NCBI GenBank assembly: GCA_030141585.1
Contig: JAQIFP010000007.1
Span: 1-50,739 of the forward strand
DNA length: 50,739 nt
Direction of reading: 5' to 3'
Source: Ophryocystis elektroscirrha
Taxonomy: Eukaryota > Apicomplexa > Conoidasida > Neogregarinorida > Ophryocystidae
Positions 26,937 to 39,956 of the stretch are shown here, one piece after another. How positions within the stretch are numbered: position 1 is the stretch's first letter; the number at the start of each line of letters is the position of its first letter. The notes below the pieces were generated by a model, which ran no database searches, was not told the DNA's origin, and worked only from the letters and a program-made list of their open reading frames with translations. The position numbers were made by a program, and so were the translations under genes.

Positions 26937-29845
26937 AAGTGTATAAAAACAGATAAATTGTACTTAAATTTTTCGTTACATTATGTTTTGTTAATATATA
27001 GATTAAATACTTATTAATAATAACTTACTGTTAAATGAAGACCCGAAGCTCTTAATAGTGCGGAAAAGATATAATTGAACGGCGTTGTATACTTAAAAAA
27101 ATAGATATAAAAAATTATCTTACATAGAAAAGTAGCATAGGGGGTGCCAAAACATTTTTTTTAGTGAAAATTGTGGAACATAATACAAATAGAAGCAGAA
27201 AAACTGGTATAATTACAGTACTCTGTTCGACCTATATCAGAAAATACATTAATTCAGAATAAAATTTAATAATACCACAGTTAATGAATATTTATAAAAT
27301 TCAAATATTTTTTTTTTTTATATATTACGTTATTAACACTGGCTGCGATAATATAAGCAAATCCTTTAATTGCTTCGCTGTATAATAACATATAAATGAT
27401 GCCAACAAGAAAACGCCAAAAAGTATCATTTATTCCGCATATAAACCATACAGGGCTGTTGCAAAAATAATTTTATTAGTATACATACATGAATAAGCAT
27501 ATAGGAGTAATTTGGTCGATAATGAAGTCAGAAAATAATTTTGATGTAAAATATGTTGTTGGAGTGTATAATCCTAAAACAATATTGCATTAATCATTGT
27601 TATATTTATTTATTTTAAATGTAAATATAGTAAAACAAATATAACAGAATTAGCTAAATACTTACGATCTTCAATTTCTTTTTTAATAGGCTTCAGTTCA
27701 GTAATAAACTTTGTTACTGTCAAATAACAAAGCATGAAAGAAATATTTAATATTAATAATATAATTACACGGCTTTTTTCAGCAGCATCCGTTTCTTTTA
27801 GACTGGGAAAGGAATAATAATATTAAATAATTACCGGAAAAAACAAATACACGTTATTAGAGCAGTAAAAAAGATTTCCAATATGTGAGCTCGGAACATC
27901 GATTTATCACGAATGTTGGTTAGTATAGTACGAGAAAATAATAAATTAGCTACCTTATACTTAGGCGGTCTATTATTTTTATCAGTAACCTAAATATATT
28001 AGAGTGTATATTATTATTACAAGCTGTATTTCACTTAATTTTGTCATTAATGACCCCCGGTTATGTGGGTTGAACACAAAAGGATATTTTTTTGATAAAG
28101 TTTCAATTGATAAATCTTGAGTTTTGAAAAAGTCAACGTTACTTTCTCTCCATTTTTGCTCCCATTTAATTATATTGAGGCGTTTTTGATCATTATCGTC
28201 GTTATTTACAGCTAAACTCTCTAAGAGAAAGTCAGCTGGACTGTCAAGCAATGGTAAAGGCAATTCTAATATTGAATTAAAATAACATAAAACAGCTTGA
28301 GTGGGTCCGTAATATATAAGCCGACCTTCAGCTAATAGCATGACCTGATTTAGGTTTTATATTACTAGTCGCCGTTTATATATGTAACTAAAGAATCATT
28401 CATTTTTCTTTACACATAAATGGCAGATTATAACGGGTAAACTATTAATAATGGTAATTTACTAATTTGAATATATATTTACTTTACAAATATAGTAACT
28501 GCATGAAATAGTAAACAAACTTAATTTATTTATATCCATAATAAATATAATAATATATATATTATTAATATATACATGTATATATAAATAATTGTATATG
28601 TATACATTCATATATATATATATTGAAATAGAATAGCTTTAAACTAAAGTACCTTTTTAAATAGAAATAAAATATCAGATGACGGTTGATGTATAGAACT
28701 TATAACAGTTCGACCTGTAAATATTTTGGTAATAATAAATAATTGTGAGCTTACCTGATTCTGTAAGTTTTCTAAGTGTCAAAGCTACAGAGTAAGACAT
28801 AAAAGAATCTAGGCCGCTAGTTGGCTCATCAGCAAAGATTAGACTAGGATTTCTAATTAAAACACTTGCTATAGATAAACGTTTCCTTTCACCACCACTT
28901 AAACCACGGCCCATTTGTTGGGATGGGTCCCCTATAAAAGACATAAAGAGTTATAATATGTGCATATTAATAGCAAAAGGATGTATTATAGATAATTAAA
29001 GCTTTACTACTCTTAAAGTATCTTAATATTTTAATGAGTAATATTTATTATATGGTATTTATTATTTTAGTATATTATATATAAAAAATTAATTGTATAC
29101 ATAAGTGTAACAATATGTATGGCATTATTACCAATATAAGAATTAGCAACATGCGATAAGTTGAAATGTTCAATAACACTCTCAGCAATTTTCTCACATT
29201 CTTCCTTTGACTTATTGATTGTAAGTAAAGCCTATAGTCACGTAAAATGCACTTAAAATAAACCTGTTGTTTTAAATGTTCTTTGACAGTAAGATTCCCA
29301 AAGAAAACATCGTCGTGCTGAATATAGCAAGACTCTTGTTTTAAAACAGAAGAAGTTGCGATTGGTTCTCCGTTGATTCTAATATCACCTTGAAAACCTT
29401 TTATTTTCCCCGATAATACTAAATCATAAATTTCTGTGTGTATTCAAATACTATTCAACAAAGTTGTTTTCCCGGCTCCACTGGCTCCCAATAAAGCAAC
29501 TAAATATGGCATTAAAATAAACTAAATCAAGTAATTTATGCAACTGTTTTATTTAATACTAAAAGACATATACATTTATACGTTCAATGTGAGGTGTATA
29601 TATATTAATGTCTATAAAATCTTGATATTATTAATGTTAAACTTGAATAGCGAATGTATATATCATAGATTATACACGCGTCATATATTACCGAAATCGC
29701 CTGCATCAATTCGTCCCGATAAATTGTGTAAAATTTTCTTAGATATGGTTTTCTTTAATCGAAAAGGTCTCTCTTTTAATTGAACTGTATACTCTAAATC
29801 ATTGAAAACAAACTCTTTAAATGTGTTAGATATCTCTTCCGTCAT
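26470..29845 (-). CDS. ABCG-family half-transporter
   Basis: ATP-binding cassette transporter of subfamily G (cassette first, then membrane domain), expected to dimerise and export lipids or drugs. Start ATG 29845 (MTEEISNTFKEFVFNDLEYT). First exons: 29845-29692, 29499-29452, 29418-29264, 29231-29132, 28931-28755, 28714-28653, 28344-28021, then from 27989. Motifs: Walker A LLGASGAGKTTLLN; Q-loop YIQHDDVFFGNLTVKEHL; signature LSGGERKRLSIA; Walker B LIFADEPTSGLDS; H-loop ISSIHQPSSD; and YYGPTQAVLCYF typical of ABCG. Membrane exons in 27850-26470 include VIILLILNISFMLCYLTVTK, PVWFICGIND and a last exon ending GLIIFHYKMK. The exact exon joins between 27900 and 26700 are not fully resolved; estimated length is about 600 aa. 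Several introns are 31-33 nt. No long single ORF covers the gene. Confidence 0.88.
26893..26933. repeat. (TA)n microsatellite
   Basis: Perfect TA run in the 3' part of the ABCG gene, in an intron. Confidence 0.85.
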
Positions 29846-30230
29846 TTTTTAAATTTAATTGCAATTTAATAGGTATATAAATATATTTGATATGAGCCAC
29901 TTTTCGGATTTAAGAAAATTTTGTATGAAAAAAAGTTATTTATAATATTTAAAGCCATTAAACAAAAAAAACTGTCATACAATATTAGTTTATTTATTAA
30001 TTATACTTAGATATGCACTTTTTTTTTCGAGGTCTCTAAAGTTTACGTTTCCGATAACGATTTGATTATAATAGTATGACTAAATATAATAACTAGAACA
30101 ATATGTAACGGGAGCACAGATTTACATCTTTTAGCTACTTATTCTATAAAATTATCAATAACATATTTGATTAGTCCTTATAAAGCTTAAATATACTATA
30201 TTTTCTGAACCTGTAGAATTATAAGTCACT
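29846..30230. promoter_or_regulatory. Divergent promoter region, ABCG / calmodulin
   Basis: About 385 nt between divergent ATGs; AT-rich, no ORF. Position implies promoters for both genes. No motif is recognised. Confidence 0.45.
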
Positions 30231-31431
30231 ATGAGCGAAAAGTTTACTGAAGATCAAATTGCTGAATTCAAAGAAGCGTTCAATTTATTTGACAAAGATG
30301 GGGATGGAAGTAATAGACAGAAATATTTCTTATTATTATAATATAGCACGAATTAATCATTGGGAATATAAACAATACTATAAAATTATACAGATTTATA
30401 TGTTTCATAAGTTTTTCATAATATAAATATATATATATATATATATATATTTAAGCATATGTATTTATATATATCGATATATTTATATATGTTTAAATAT
30501 GTATATATGCCTATATATGTATATATGAGTATAAATGTATATATGCCTATATATATATATATAAATATATATGTTTATAAATGTATATATATCTATATAT
30601 GCTTATATATGTATATGTATATATATGTAAATATCTCTATATATGTATATATGTCTATAAGTTTATATATGTATATTTGTCTCTATATGTATATTTGTCT
30701 CTATATGTATATTTGTCTCTATATGTATATTTGTCTATATATGTACGTATGTCGATATATGTATATATGTTTATATATGTATATATGTCTATAAATTTAT
30801 ATATGTTTATGAATGTATATATATAATTGTTCGTATATGTATATATGTCGATTATGTATATAACTATAAATATGTTTATATACATCTATATGTATATAAA
30901 TATATTAATGTATATGTTCATGTATTTAAACGAAATTTATAGAGTAAAAAAAATGCATTTACGAAATTAATATTAATATTTCTGTTTTTTGTAGCCATTA
31001 GCACAAAAGAGCTTGGAACAGTTATGCGGTCTCTTGGTCAGAATCCAACAGAGGCTGAACTTGTTGATATGATTAATGAGGTTGATTCTGACCAGAGTGG
31101 TAATTTGAAAATAATGGTATCAAAATATTGATAGGGACAATTGATTTTCCCGAATTTGTTACATTTATGGCAAAAAAAATGAAAGAAACAGATACTGAAG
31201 AAGAGCTCATCGAAGCTTTTAAAGTATTTGATCGCGACGGAAATGGTAAATTTAGCTAAACTGGTAATTTGTGTAGGGCTTATAAGTGCTGCTGAATTAC
31301 GTCATGTTATGACTAATTTGGGAGAGAAGCTAACAGATGAAGAAGTTGATGAAATGATTCGTGAAGCGGATGCAGATGGAGACGGTCATATTAACTATAA
31401 AGAATTCGTTCGAATGATGATGGCTAAATAA
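30231..31431 (+). CDS. CAM: Calmodulin
   Basis: Calcium sensor with four EF hands, controlling kinases, motility and secretion. Exons 30231-30309, 30995-31099, 31135-31245 and 31277-31431 sum to 450 nt, giving 149 residues, the canonical length. The protein begins [20 protein letters not shown]. The four calcium loops read DKDGDGTISTKE, DSDQSGTIDFPE, DRDGNGLISAAE and [12 protein letters not shown], each with acidic positions 1, 3 and 12 present. Introns are 685, 35 and 31 nt; the two short ones lie inside the coding region and break any ORF search, so only the last exon shows as an ORF. The large first intron is mostly a (TATATGTA)-type repeat. Identification is certain. Confidence 0.97.
30429..30900. 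repeat. TATATGTCTATATATGTA-type satellite in calmodulin intron 1
   Basis: Long imperfect array of TATATATGTATATATG(C/T)CTA units within calmodulin intron 1. It keeps spurious long ORFs open on both strands, translating as Tyr/Ile/Val repeats. Confidence 0.9.
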
Positions 31432-31635
31432 ATTTTATCACATAATATCTAATTATGGATATAATATATAATTGCAATTAAATTATATTCAGCTTATGTT
31501 CTTTATTAAACAAAAAATATATCTAACTTAGAAATACATCTGAAATTTATTTTATTTTCACTATAAACGTTCATTATATAAACGTTAAAGTTTCAAAAAA
31601 GCAAATCTATATATACATAAAATAAAAAAAAAAAA

Positions 31636-34600
31636 TTACAAATAAGAATTCGAGTTTGGAATAAATTTGGCGCCAAGAAACTCCCAGATGTGTAACAAAA
31701 CAGGATGGGACCGATGTTTCTTAACAAATTCAAAAAATTTAAGAACATCTGTATCAATATTCTCCATGTCAGTATTCTTGGATAGTTCTTTAGACGATTT
31801 TATTTTATTTTTTCGATGTATCATTATGCGCGGATCGGATGTATTTTTATTAGGAGGATGGAGTGTAACGGTAGGTGTAGACACTTCAGAGTCACGAATT
31901 ATTGAAGCCAATAAAACACTTGCAAATCCTACAGAAGATCTGTAGTAACTGCCTTCTTTTTTACTGTCACTATTAGTATATTGACTTAGTATTGTATATG
32001 GAGAGCCCATAGAGCGACTTGCAGAGCATATGGACATACGGAACATGTATAGTGGAAGATGTCGTCTAACTGGAGTTTCCATAGGACAATTTTTTGAAAA
32101 GTTTGATGACACCTTTTTGTGTAAAGCGATATCAAAATCAATGATAGGTGCAATGGCACTTAATCGTGCTCTTCCATTTAAAATAATTAAGAAATCTAAC
32201 AGATCTTGTGGAATACGTGAAATCAAGGCATCCTTGATATTTTGCTCAGTAAGAAGAACAGGGTTTATTTGTGGTATTAAAGGTAAAGGAACGTTTGTAT
32301 TAAATACAAAAGATAATGGCATATTAGGTTGAGTATTATCAATTTCTTTAGGATTTAAAGCAATATTTCCATTATTTATTTCTTCTTTGATTTCTGCCCA
32401 TATAGATATGTGATCTGTGCAAGTCAAATTGTCAACGGTTTCGTAATCTAGATCTACATTATAGTGATATATTTGCTCTGTTATTTTAATAATTTGTTTA
32501 GATGATCTTTGAATTATTTCTTTAAATAAGAATTTAGCTAATTCATGTTTTTCTGATGAGGTTAATGTTTTACAATTCCGCACTGGAGGTTGGGAAAGTA
32601 TATGTAAACTATGTCTTCCCCATTCATCTACAGCATTGACACACGCTCCATACAATAATAATTCACGAACAATGGCCGTATTGGCGTAAGCTACTGCTAA
32701 ATGTAAAGGATGTACATATAAGTCTTCACTTCTCGATTTCTTATAAGGATCAAACGGTGGAGCTAAAACCCAAGGAACCTGTTTCATAGGAACTCGGAAA
32801 TAATTGTTTGGATCAGCACCTAGATTTTTTAGTGCATGTTTAACTGTGTTTATTTGCTGCTGAATGATACCTGAAAAAAAATACAAGCAATCAATTTCGT
32901 TATAATCAGTATACCAATGTAACTAATCATTGTTTTACATTATACTTTCATACATTATTAAATAGTTGTATCTGCAGTTTTAGATAAGATTTATAAGTAT
33001 GGAAAACTACAATCATTCAAAATACTATATATATTACTATGTATGAGTATATTATAATAATATAATATTTACTTATATAACATATAGTATATATATTATA
33101 TATAGTATGTATATAATATATACTTAAATATTAAGTATAAATTTTATGATATAACAAATAAATTATGTATTTTTTTAATTATGCATTCTAACTACAATGT
33201 ATAATTTTATTTTTCTTCATTAGTATAAATGTATATACCTTTGTACAACTCCTGATTTGCTTTCAATGAGCTAAAACGTTTGGGAGCATGTGGAGTTGAT
33301 AGAGTTTGTTTTTTACCTTGGGAAAATGTCCATTGATTAATATTTGGGGTGTATTGATTTTTACCAATATACTTGGGTGTAGGATCTACAGATTGTTGAT
33401 ACTGAAAATTCAGCAAAGGAGTGGAATCACGATATATCAAAGATGTTCTTAGAGGAGTTTGACTACGGTAAATAATTCTATCAAAAACTTTTGGTGAAGT
33501 AAGATTGAGTGAAACAGACTGTTGTTTTGCAGATTTCAAAGGTTCTTGTGGAGCAGGTGAATTAGATGTTTCATCATTTATTATGGGAGAACTATCTGCG
33601 GCTTCAGCAGCCATGAGACCAAGTTGACCTAAAGATTTTAATGCAGTAAAAAGACGGTCTTCATTAAAAATGTCGTCAGACCCAATTGATTTTTCAATAA
33701 CAGCGTCTACTGAGTTCATCCATGACGCTATATCTGAATGTTTATCACGCTTATGGTTACGGCGCTTCGTTGAATATATTGATTTCGAGTCAGAGATTGT
33801 TTGCAATAAATTGAAATTGGAATCAATGTTTTGAGGATAAGGAGTTTTCAATACGGTACGTGTCAAATCAGGGTTACATAGCTCTTTAAATAAATTTTCT
33901 TTGATCACCATGGGTGGATCTATGGAGTCTGTTTCAGTAAGCCCAATATTTTGATATTTTTTCTTTACTAGGTTCTCGTCTATTGAGCTTTCATTTATTG
34001 CTGCTATGGGAATGACTTGGTTTGATTGGTTTAGAGACTTTTCTTTGGAAACGGAATCACTTATTTTGGAGTTATCATTTGTTTGTTTGACTGGGATATT
34101 TCGAGCAGTCTTTGCACCTGAGCGTTTCGCCATATTTGTACGACATGGCTGCGAAATAGCGCGGTAAACTATGTCCTTTTTTGGAATATGGTCTTTAAAT
34201 TTTGTGACTAGATTTCTGTGTTTGTAATCTGTTCGTTCTTTAACACGCTGTACGACATTTTTAGACACTGTACGACTATCCGTTTTACCAGAGCTAGGTT
34301 CAGATTCCTTACACAACATGTTAATCCGTTTGTGTAAATTATTGACATTTTTAGAGGAACTTTTTAAAAATGAAGGTATTTGAGCTTGCTTCCTATTTGT
34401 TTGACTTAAACTGCGATAACTGCTCTTTTCAACTACTATTCTATCAGTCAATCTATTCGATGAACTTATTTTTTTTTTTTCAACCTTAGCTACTGATTTT
34501 TTTACATCTATTTTTTTAGGCTGTATTGCATTTTTACTCTGTAATTTGATTAAATCCCCTTTACGCAACTCCAAACGAGCTTTAAATGTAGGTTTCTGAC

Positions 34601-35148
34601 ATATTGCCGTTTTAGTTTCTTGTTTTTTGAAGTTTCCTAGTACTTTTAGATCTTGACCTGTTTTACTCGTTGCTTTTTTAACGACGGAAACTTTAAGCTT
34701 TACTTCATTAGATTTTGAAACTTTTAACCTGTTTATAGCTTTAGCTGGGTTGGGTCTGTAACCCAGGCGAGTTGCTATGTCCAAAGATTTTGGATCAACT
34801 ACATTTTTTTTTACTGCATTTACTTCAGGTTCTTTCTTGGTCAAAGATTTGAAATCAATGTTAGGCTTTTTTAATGAATGAGTATCAGAAAAGGATCTTT
34901 GAACATTCAGAGTTTCATTAGGTGAAATAGAAGAATCAGAAATTATGCTATCATTCTAAAAAAAAATAATTATATAAATTAGAAGAAAAAAAACCGTTAA
35001 TTTTTTCGCATAATTCCACTCGAAATCTTACTGTTTGAAACGAAGAAGTATTGGACTTAAATGGTCTTTTGTTCAAAATATCGTCGGCCTTAGAACAAAA
35101 ATCATGATTTGTTAAATTTTTTTCATGTATGGTGCAAGTATTTAACAT
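31636..35148 (-). CDS. Ankyrin-repeat protein with long basic/disordered N-terminus
   Basis: Exons 35148-35032, 34955-33239 and 32870-31636 join in phase (3069 nt, 1022 aa). Start is the ATG of MLNTCTIHEKN. The large middle exon is Lys/Ser/Thr-rich and disordered, with SP/TP sites such as TSPKVFDRIIYRSQTPLRTS. The third exon begins GIIQQQINTVKHALKNLGAD and carries at least one clear ankyrin repeat (VHPLHLAVAYANTAIVRELL then LYGACVNAVDEWGRHSLHIL). Residues beyond this are not recognised. The third exon has no ATG near its 5' end and follows a TTTTTTTCAG acceptor, which supports the join with the middle exon (donor at 33238-33237). Ankyrin repeats mediate protein-protein contacts; the partner is unknown. 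The two visible long ORFs are therefore one gene. Confidence 0.75.
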
Positions 35149-35603
35149 CACATGAACCCACAATGATTACAAACACAAAGTTTTTTTTTACTGTACCTCA
35201 TAAGAATTTAGAATATATAAAAAAAAAGTTTATGTGCATATAATTATTACAATATAAAAATTACAGTTTGATAAAGATGATGTTAAACATAAAAAATAAA
35301 TTTTGTATGTTTTCAGCATTAATCAGTAATTATTTTACAGAAATATGATTTTTCAATAAATTTTACTGTAAAAAAAACAATGCGCAAACATAATACGGTT
35401 GATAGCATATTTACATAAAGCTAACTTGACAGTTTTAATAAATAAATTTCTTACAAGTCAGTAATTATGTGTATTTTTGGTGTGAAAACATAAAAAAAAA
35501 ACTCATTTTAATTTCAACAAATAATTTTCATCCATGGAAGATAATTTGAGTTGAATTAAGTAAGGTGTTTCAGACTCTGGTATAAACATTATTACAACAA
35601 TTG
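35149..35603. other. Spacer, no gene seen
   Basis: About 450 nt upstream of the ankyrin protein, AT-rich. It should hold that gene's promoter. No coding signal recognised. Confidence 0.45.
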
Positions 35604-35740
35604 TTAGGCTTTCCGTGTATTCTTATTACTAATGGTATTTGACATGTGATTACCTGTATTATCTGTATTATTAAGCTCACTATTTTGAAAGCATATTATA
35701 CTCCAAGGATATCTTTGCTGCCTATATATTGCACGTATAA
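35604..35740 (-). CDS. Orphan exon, probable 3' exon of the neighbouring gene
   Basis: After an AAG acceptor the frame reads VIRAIYRQQRYPWSIICFQN, then an Asn-rich tail, and stops at 35604. Composition looks coding. It would extend the unknown gene just upstream on this strand, whose visible end has a GGTAATT donor in a different phase, so a missing small exon would be needed between them. Uncertain. Confidence 0.35.
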
Positions 35741-35937
35741 CTTAAGAAAAAACTAAGATTATATATATATGTATGTATATACTATTTTTACTAAGTATAA
35801 TATGTGATTATATAAACACCTGTTTATATATAACCGTTATATAAACGTATATACCCATGTATATTTCATATATTAACAGAAACGTGCATACATTATTAAT
35901 TAATTATTACTAAACATGAGTAAACTAATATAGAAAA

Positions 35938-36335
35938 TTACCATATATTAGTTAATAAAACACGATTAAATCCATAAGAAACTATTTGACTTGGCTCAGG
36001 CCCATCAATATACAGCATAGTAACGTTGTCTTCAGAGTTCTTGGCCCAAGAATATAAATTCTGTCATTAATACACTTATAATTAGATTTTTACTGATTCA
36101 CACGGTAAATTGAGCTCCAATCCACCGATATAATTCACTAATTCTTCTGCAGTAGCTATCATGAGTTCCTTTACACGGTAAGAAGAAAAAAATATTTCAA
36201 TTAATTTAAGAGGGTCTAATACGTTTACGCTAGTGCTTTCTTTGGTTCCTTTATACTATTAAGAAAAAATAACAATAAGATTTGTCATCAAAATAACCTG
36301 GACTTTAATAACAAATGTACAGAAAGCTAAAAGCT

Positions 36336-36371
<36 letters not shown>

Positions 36372-37561
36372 CCTTTAGTGTTAACAATCATATATGTTTT
36401 AAATAATACTTTATTTTACCTCTTCAGACTTAATAATTAAATCAGTAAATTCTATATCTGTATTATCTGTATGATTTAATTAAATACTTTCCAGAAAATA
36501 CTTGATGAATGCAACTTGAGTATATCTTCAATCTCCTTTTTTTGATTAGCATCAAGCTTAACGTTAAAAGCTCCATATAAATTTATATTACTGGTATTTT
36601 CTGCAGACAAAAGTTTTTGTATCCGTGGTATTTTTTCTGTTCTTTGTAAGGGAATGTGTACAGTCCGCATATCAGACTTTGAATCTTTAGTGATATTTTT
36701 TGCATCTATACCGAAATTTGCAAATTCTCTCTTTTCCATCTAAGGAAACTATGGTGCAGTTGATTCATACAGTAAGCAAAAAATTATTGGTAGGATGGAA
36801 TACAACTTTTGGGATAATATTTTCAGGTGACCAAATTGAGCCTTGAAATTTTTTCAATATTACAGGGTGGACGACACTTTTCAGCATTGTTTCAATGGGG
36901 ATATTTCGGCAATTTAACACTGGAAAGTTCTAAATTACGCATTTAACCTTATTCATAACTAAATGTATCATAAAATAAATACAAAATAATTTCAAACTAA
37001 ATTTAGTTGAAAAAATTGAATTTTTATCATTTCATTAACTAACAACCGTGTTATATGTCAATATAAACATATAAATTATAATAAATTGTCCAATTTAATT
37101 TAAACAATTAAATATATAATATTTTAAGCTTTCAAAACATATTTTTCAATTTGTTTGTATAAAAAACCTACATACATTTATACTCATAAATATAAATTTT
37201 GCTATATACGACCTATATACGTGTAAAAAATGAATGATCTCTCTAATAATGTTTATTCATAAATTATAAAATAGTTAAAAGTAGTTATTTAATACATAAA
37301 TTATTATGAAATAAAAAACCAAAAATTACCTGAGCAGACTGACAGATATTTTGTAAGAATGTTTTATTTTGGTTGGGATTGTTTGGCAATATAACAGTAA
37401 TCTGTAGCTTATATACGGTCTAGTAAAAGATTTACATGTTTGACAGGATGTTTGTAATAATTGTGAAGAAGTTGCAAGTCAGAAGGATTTGCAATGGATA
37501 TATTGATTCTTGGGGTTTTAGAGTGTAATTTGTTTCCTAATATATCTTGATTTAAAAACAT
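35938..37561 (-). CDS. Spliced hypothetical protein (about 308 aa)
   Basis: Not recognised. Exons 37561-37436, 37401-37330, 36929-36771, 36739-36502, 36466-36420, 36255-36094 and 36060-35938 join in phase (927 nt). Short introns are 34, 31, 35 and 33 nt. The protein starts MFLNQDILGNKLHSKTPRIN and contains HITVILPNNPNQNKTFLQNI, SVVHPVILKKFQGSIWSPEN, MRTVHIPLQRTEKIPRIQKL and a C-terminal core NVTMLYIDGPEPSQIVSYGF. It appears globular, without membrane segments or low complexity, so it is probably a conserved but divergent protein. The last codons are TGG TAA, but the same bases form a GGTAATT donor, so the gene may continue into the orphan exon downstream. It shares a 242-nt divergent spacer with prohibitin. 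Confidence 0.6.
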
Positions 37562-37803
37562 GTTTAAAACCAAAAAGTTCCTCCTGACAATGTAAATATT
37601 TGTGTTATAAGATTATAAATTTCATGTAAAATATAGGTTTTGTGTGTATTAGTTGAAACAGCATTAAAATTTATTAAATATTATATAATTATATTACAAA
37701 TTTATGCTATAGCAGTTCCAATATTGAATATAAGGGTGTTAAAAATCAGAGTTTATTATGGGTGTATAACTTGTAGAATACACTGTTCCTAATATAGGCA
37801 GTC
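37562..37803. promoter_or_regulatory. Divergent promoter region, hypothetical / prohibitin-2
   Basis: A short spacer of about 240 nt between divergent start codons; no ORF and no recognised motif. Confidence 0.4.
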
Positions 37804-38942
37804 ATGCCTTCCTTCGATAAGATTCTTCATCGATTGACACGTCTTGGTTTAACGGTTGGTGGCGTAGGATACCTCACTCCATTTTTTGTATATACAGGTA
37901 TCATTTCATCTTATGTATATACATTAAATCAGTTGATGGTGGCGAAAGCGCAGTCATGTTTAACAGATTTGGAGGAATTTCTAAAAAAACAATATCGGAA
38001 GGGTCTCATATAAAGATACCTTGGTTTCAAAGACCAGTTATATATGATATACGCACAAGACCTAAAGTTATTAGCACCACCACCGGTACTAAAGGTAATC
38101 AATTTAAGGATATTATATTCTTAAAGATCTGCAAATGGTAAATATATCCTTAAGACTTTTGTTCCGACCTAATGAAGATAAACTCCCTACTATTCATCAG
38201 CAATTGGGCAAGGACTACGAGGAAAAAGTATTACCTTCAATAGGAAATGAAATTCTAAAAGCCGTAGTTGTAAGGGGTTTTAATGAATATAAGCAACTTT
38301 GAAATATATATATATATATATATATATGTACTGTTAAATATTACTTATAACTGTAAAGTATATTTGTGTATTTATTTATATAAAAAGTTGTTTATCAATT
38401 TATTATATTTTTAATAGCAGATAATTATTTTTCTATAATAAATACAAGTTAAAGCTTATTTTTTTTTCAGGCAAGGTATGATGCGGAAAATTTACTAACC
38501 CAAAGAGACCGTGTCTCCAAAGATATTCAGGAAGCTATTACAAAAAGAGCTAAACAGTTTGATATTACATTAGAAGACGTAGCAATTACACATTTGGCGT
38601 ACGGCAATGAATTTTCAAGGGCTATAGAAGAGAAACAAGTTGCACAACAAGAAGCTGAGCGTCTCAAATTTTTAGTTATGAAAGCAGAAGAAGAACGAAA
38701 AGCAGCTGTAGTGAGAGCCGAAGGGGAAGCAGAAGCAGCAAAAATGGTAACTTTTTTTTTACAAATAATATTTTGATTCCAAGATTTCTGAGGCCATAAA
38801 AGAATACGGATCCACCTTAATTGCCTTGAGACGCATAGAAACGGCTAAAGAAATAGCAACCACTTTAGCATCTTCTAAAAATGTTACTTATATTTCAGGG
38901 AATTCAAACTCTGGACTTTTACTGAATGTAAAAACAGATTAA
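37804..38942 (+). CDS. PHB2: Prohibitin-2 (mitochondrial inner membrane)
   Basis: SPFH-family scaffold forming ring complexes with PHB1 in the mitochondrial inner membrane, where they protect membrane proteins and regulate the m-AAA protease. Exons 37804-37897, 37933-38094, 38127-38269, 38471-38746 and 38784-38942 total 834 nt (277 aa). The N-terminus has a membrane segment ([16 protein letters not shown]), followed by [20 protein letters not shown], then [20 protein letters not shown], the core [20 protein letters not shown], and the coiled coil [20 protein letters not shown] with EGEAEAAKM. The assignment to PHB2 rather than PHB1 rests on [14 protein letters not shown] and the length. Three introns are 32-37 nt. 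Confidence 0.95.
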
Positions 38943-39456
38943 TTCTATCTATATGCTTTTTTTCCCTTAAGTTAAAAAATAGGGATAGACATTATTAATT
39001 GAGTGCACGGATAGCAGATCAGTAAACTGAAAAAGTAGTGTATTACTGATCATTTTTATAGCGCAAACATTTAATTACTAGAAAATTATTTTTCCTATTG
39101 TAATTTGATTCCATAAAGCTTTAATATAATCTGTTAAATAATAATAACTTTATAGTTATGTATGCTTTCAAAATATATATTATTACTTAAACTCATTTAT
39201 GATTAAAAAAAGCATCAAATGACGTTTCAACAATTAAAAAGTTAGAAATTGGTGTGTTTGTGCATAAGAAAACCCCGACATATATATATGGAGTATTATT
39301 TTACAAAAAAACACAAGAAATAAACTATAAAAGTTATGTTAAATGAAAGAGTTGTATTTATGTAGTTTAAATCATATTAATATTCGTACTAAAGCAAATT
39401 AAAATATTACTAAATAATAATATTATTTAAAAACAGAACTCGCCTGGTATTTTAGA
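38943..39456. other. Spacer, no gene seen
   Basis: About 510 nt between two same-strand genes. AT-rich with no coding or RNA signal that I can support. It was checked for a WD40-encoding upstream exon of the next gene; none was seen. Confidence 0.5.
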
Positions 39457-39907
39457 ATGAATGATTCTAAAAACTGGGATAACTCAGATGCTGATAGCCA
39501 GCAGTCTCTAGTGGAAGAACTCAACCCAGAAGATGTAGCTGAAATATCTGATATTGACGAATTAACATCAAATAATGCAAAGCAACAAAAACCTGCAAAG
39601 AAGCGTATATTCAAATCTAGTCAGCAAAAAAGTGATCGGGAATTACAAGAGCTGACGTTATATCAATCAAATAAAGATGAATATATTTCTTATGATAAGT
39701 GAGATTCGCTTTAAATAATTTTATATATGAGACTGTTAACAAAAATGTTTACATGTATCATACATGTGTACTTATTTTCATGACTTTAAAAAATATTTTT
39801 CGGTAGTTTTTATTATAGCATTTATTATATTGTTTCACATTATTTAATTAACCATAAAATAATACAGTTATACATAAATTAGCATATTTACGTAGAATTT
39901 TAATGTT

Positions 39908-39956
<49 letters not shown>

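Noticed and set aside
30459..30885. Tyr/Ile/Val-rich ORFs on both strands resembling multi-membrane proteins
   Set aside because: They are translations of the AT satellite in calmodulin intron 1.
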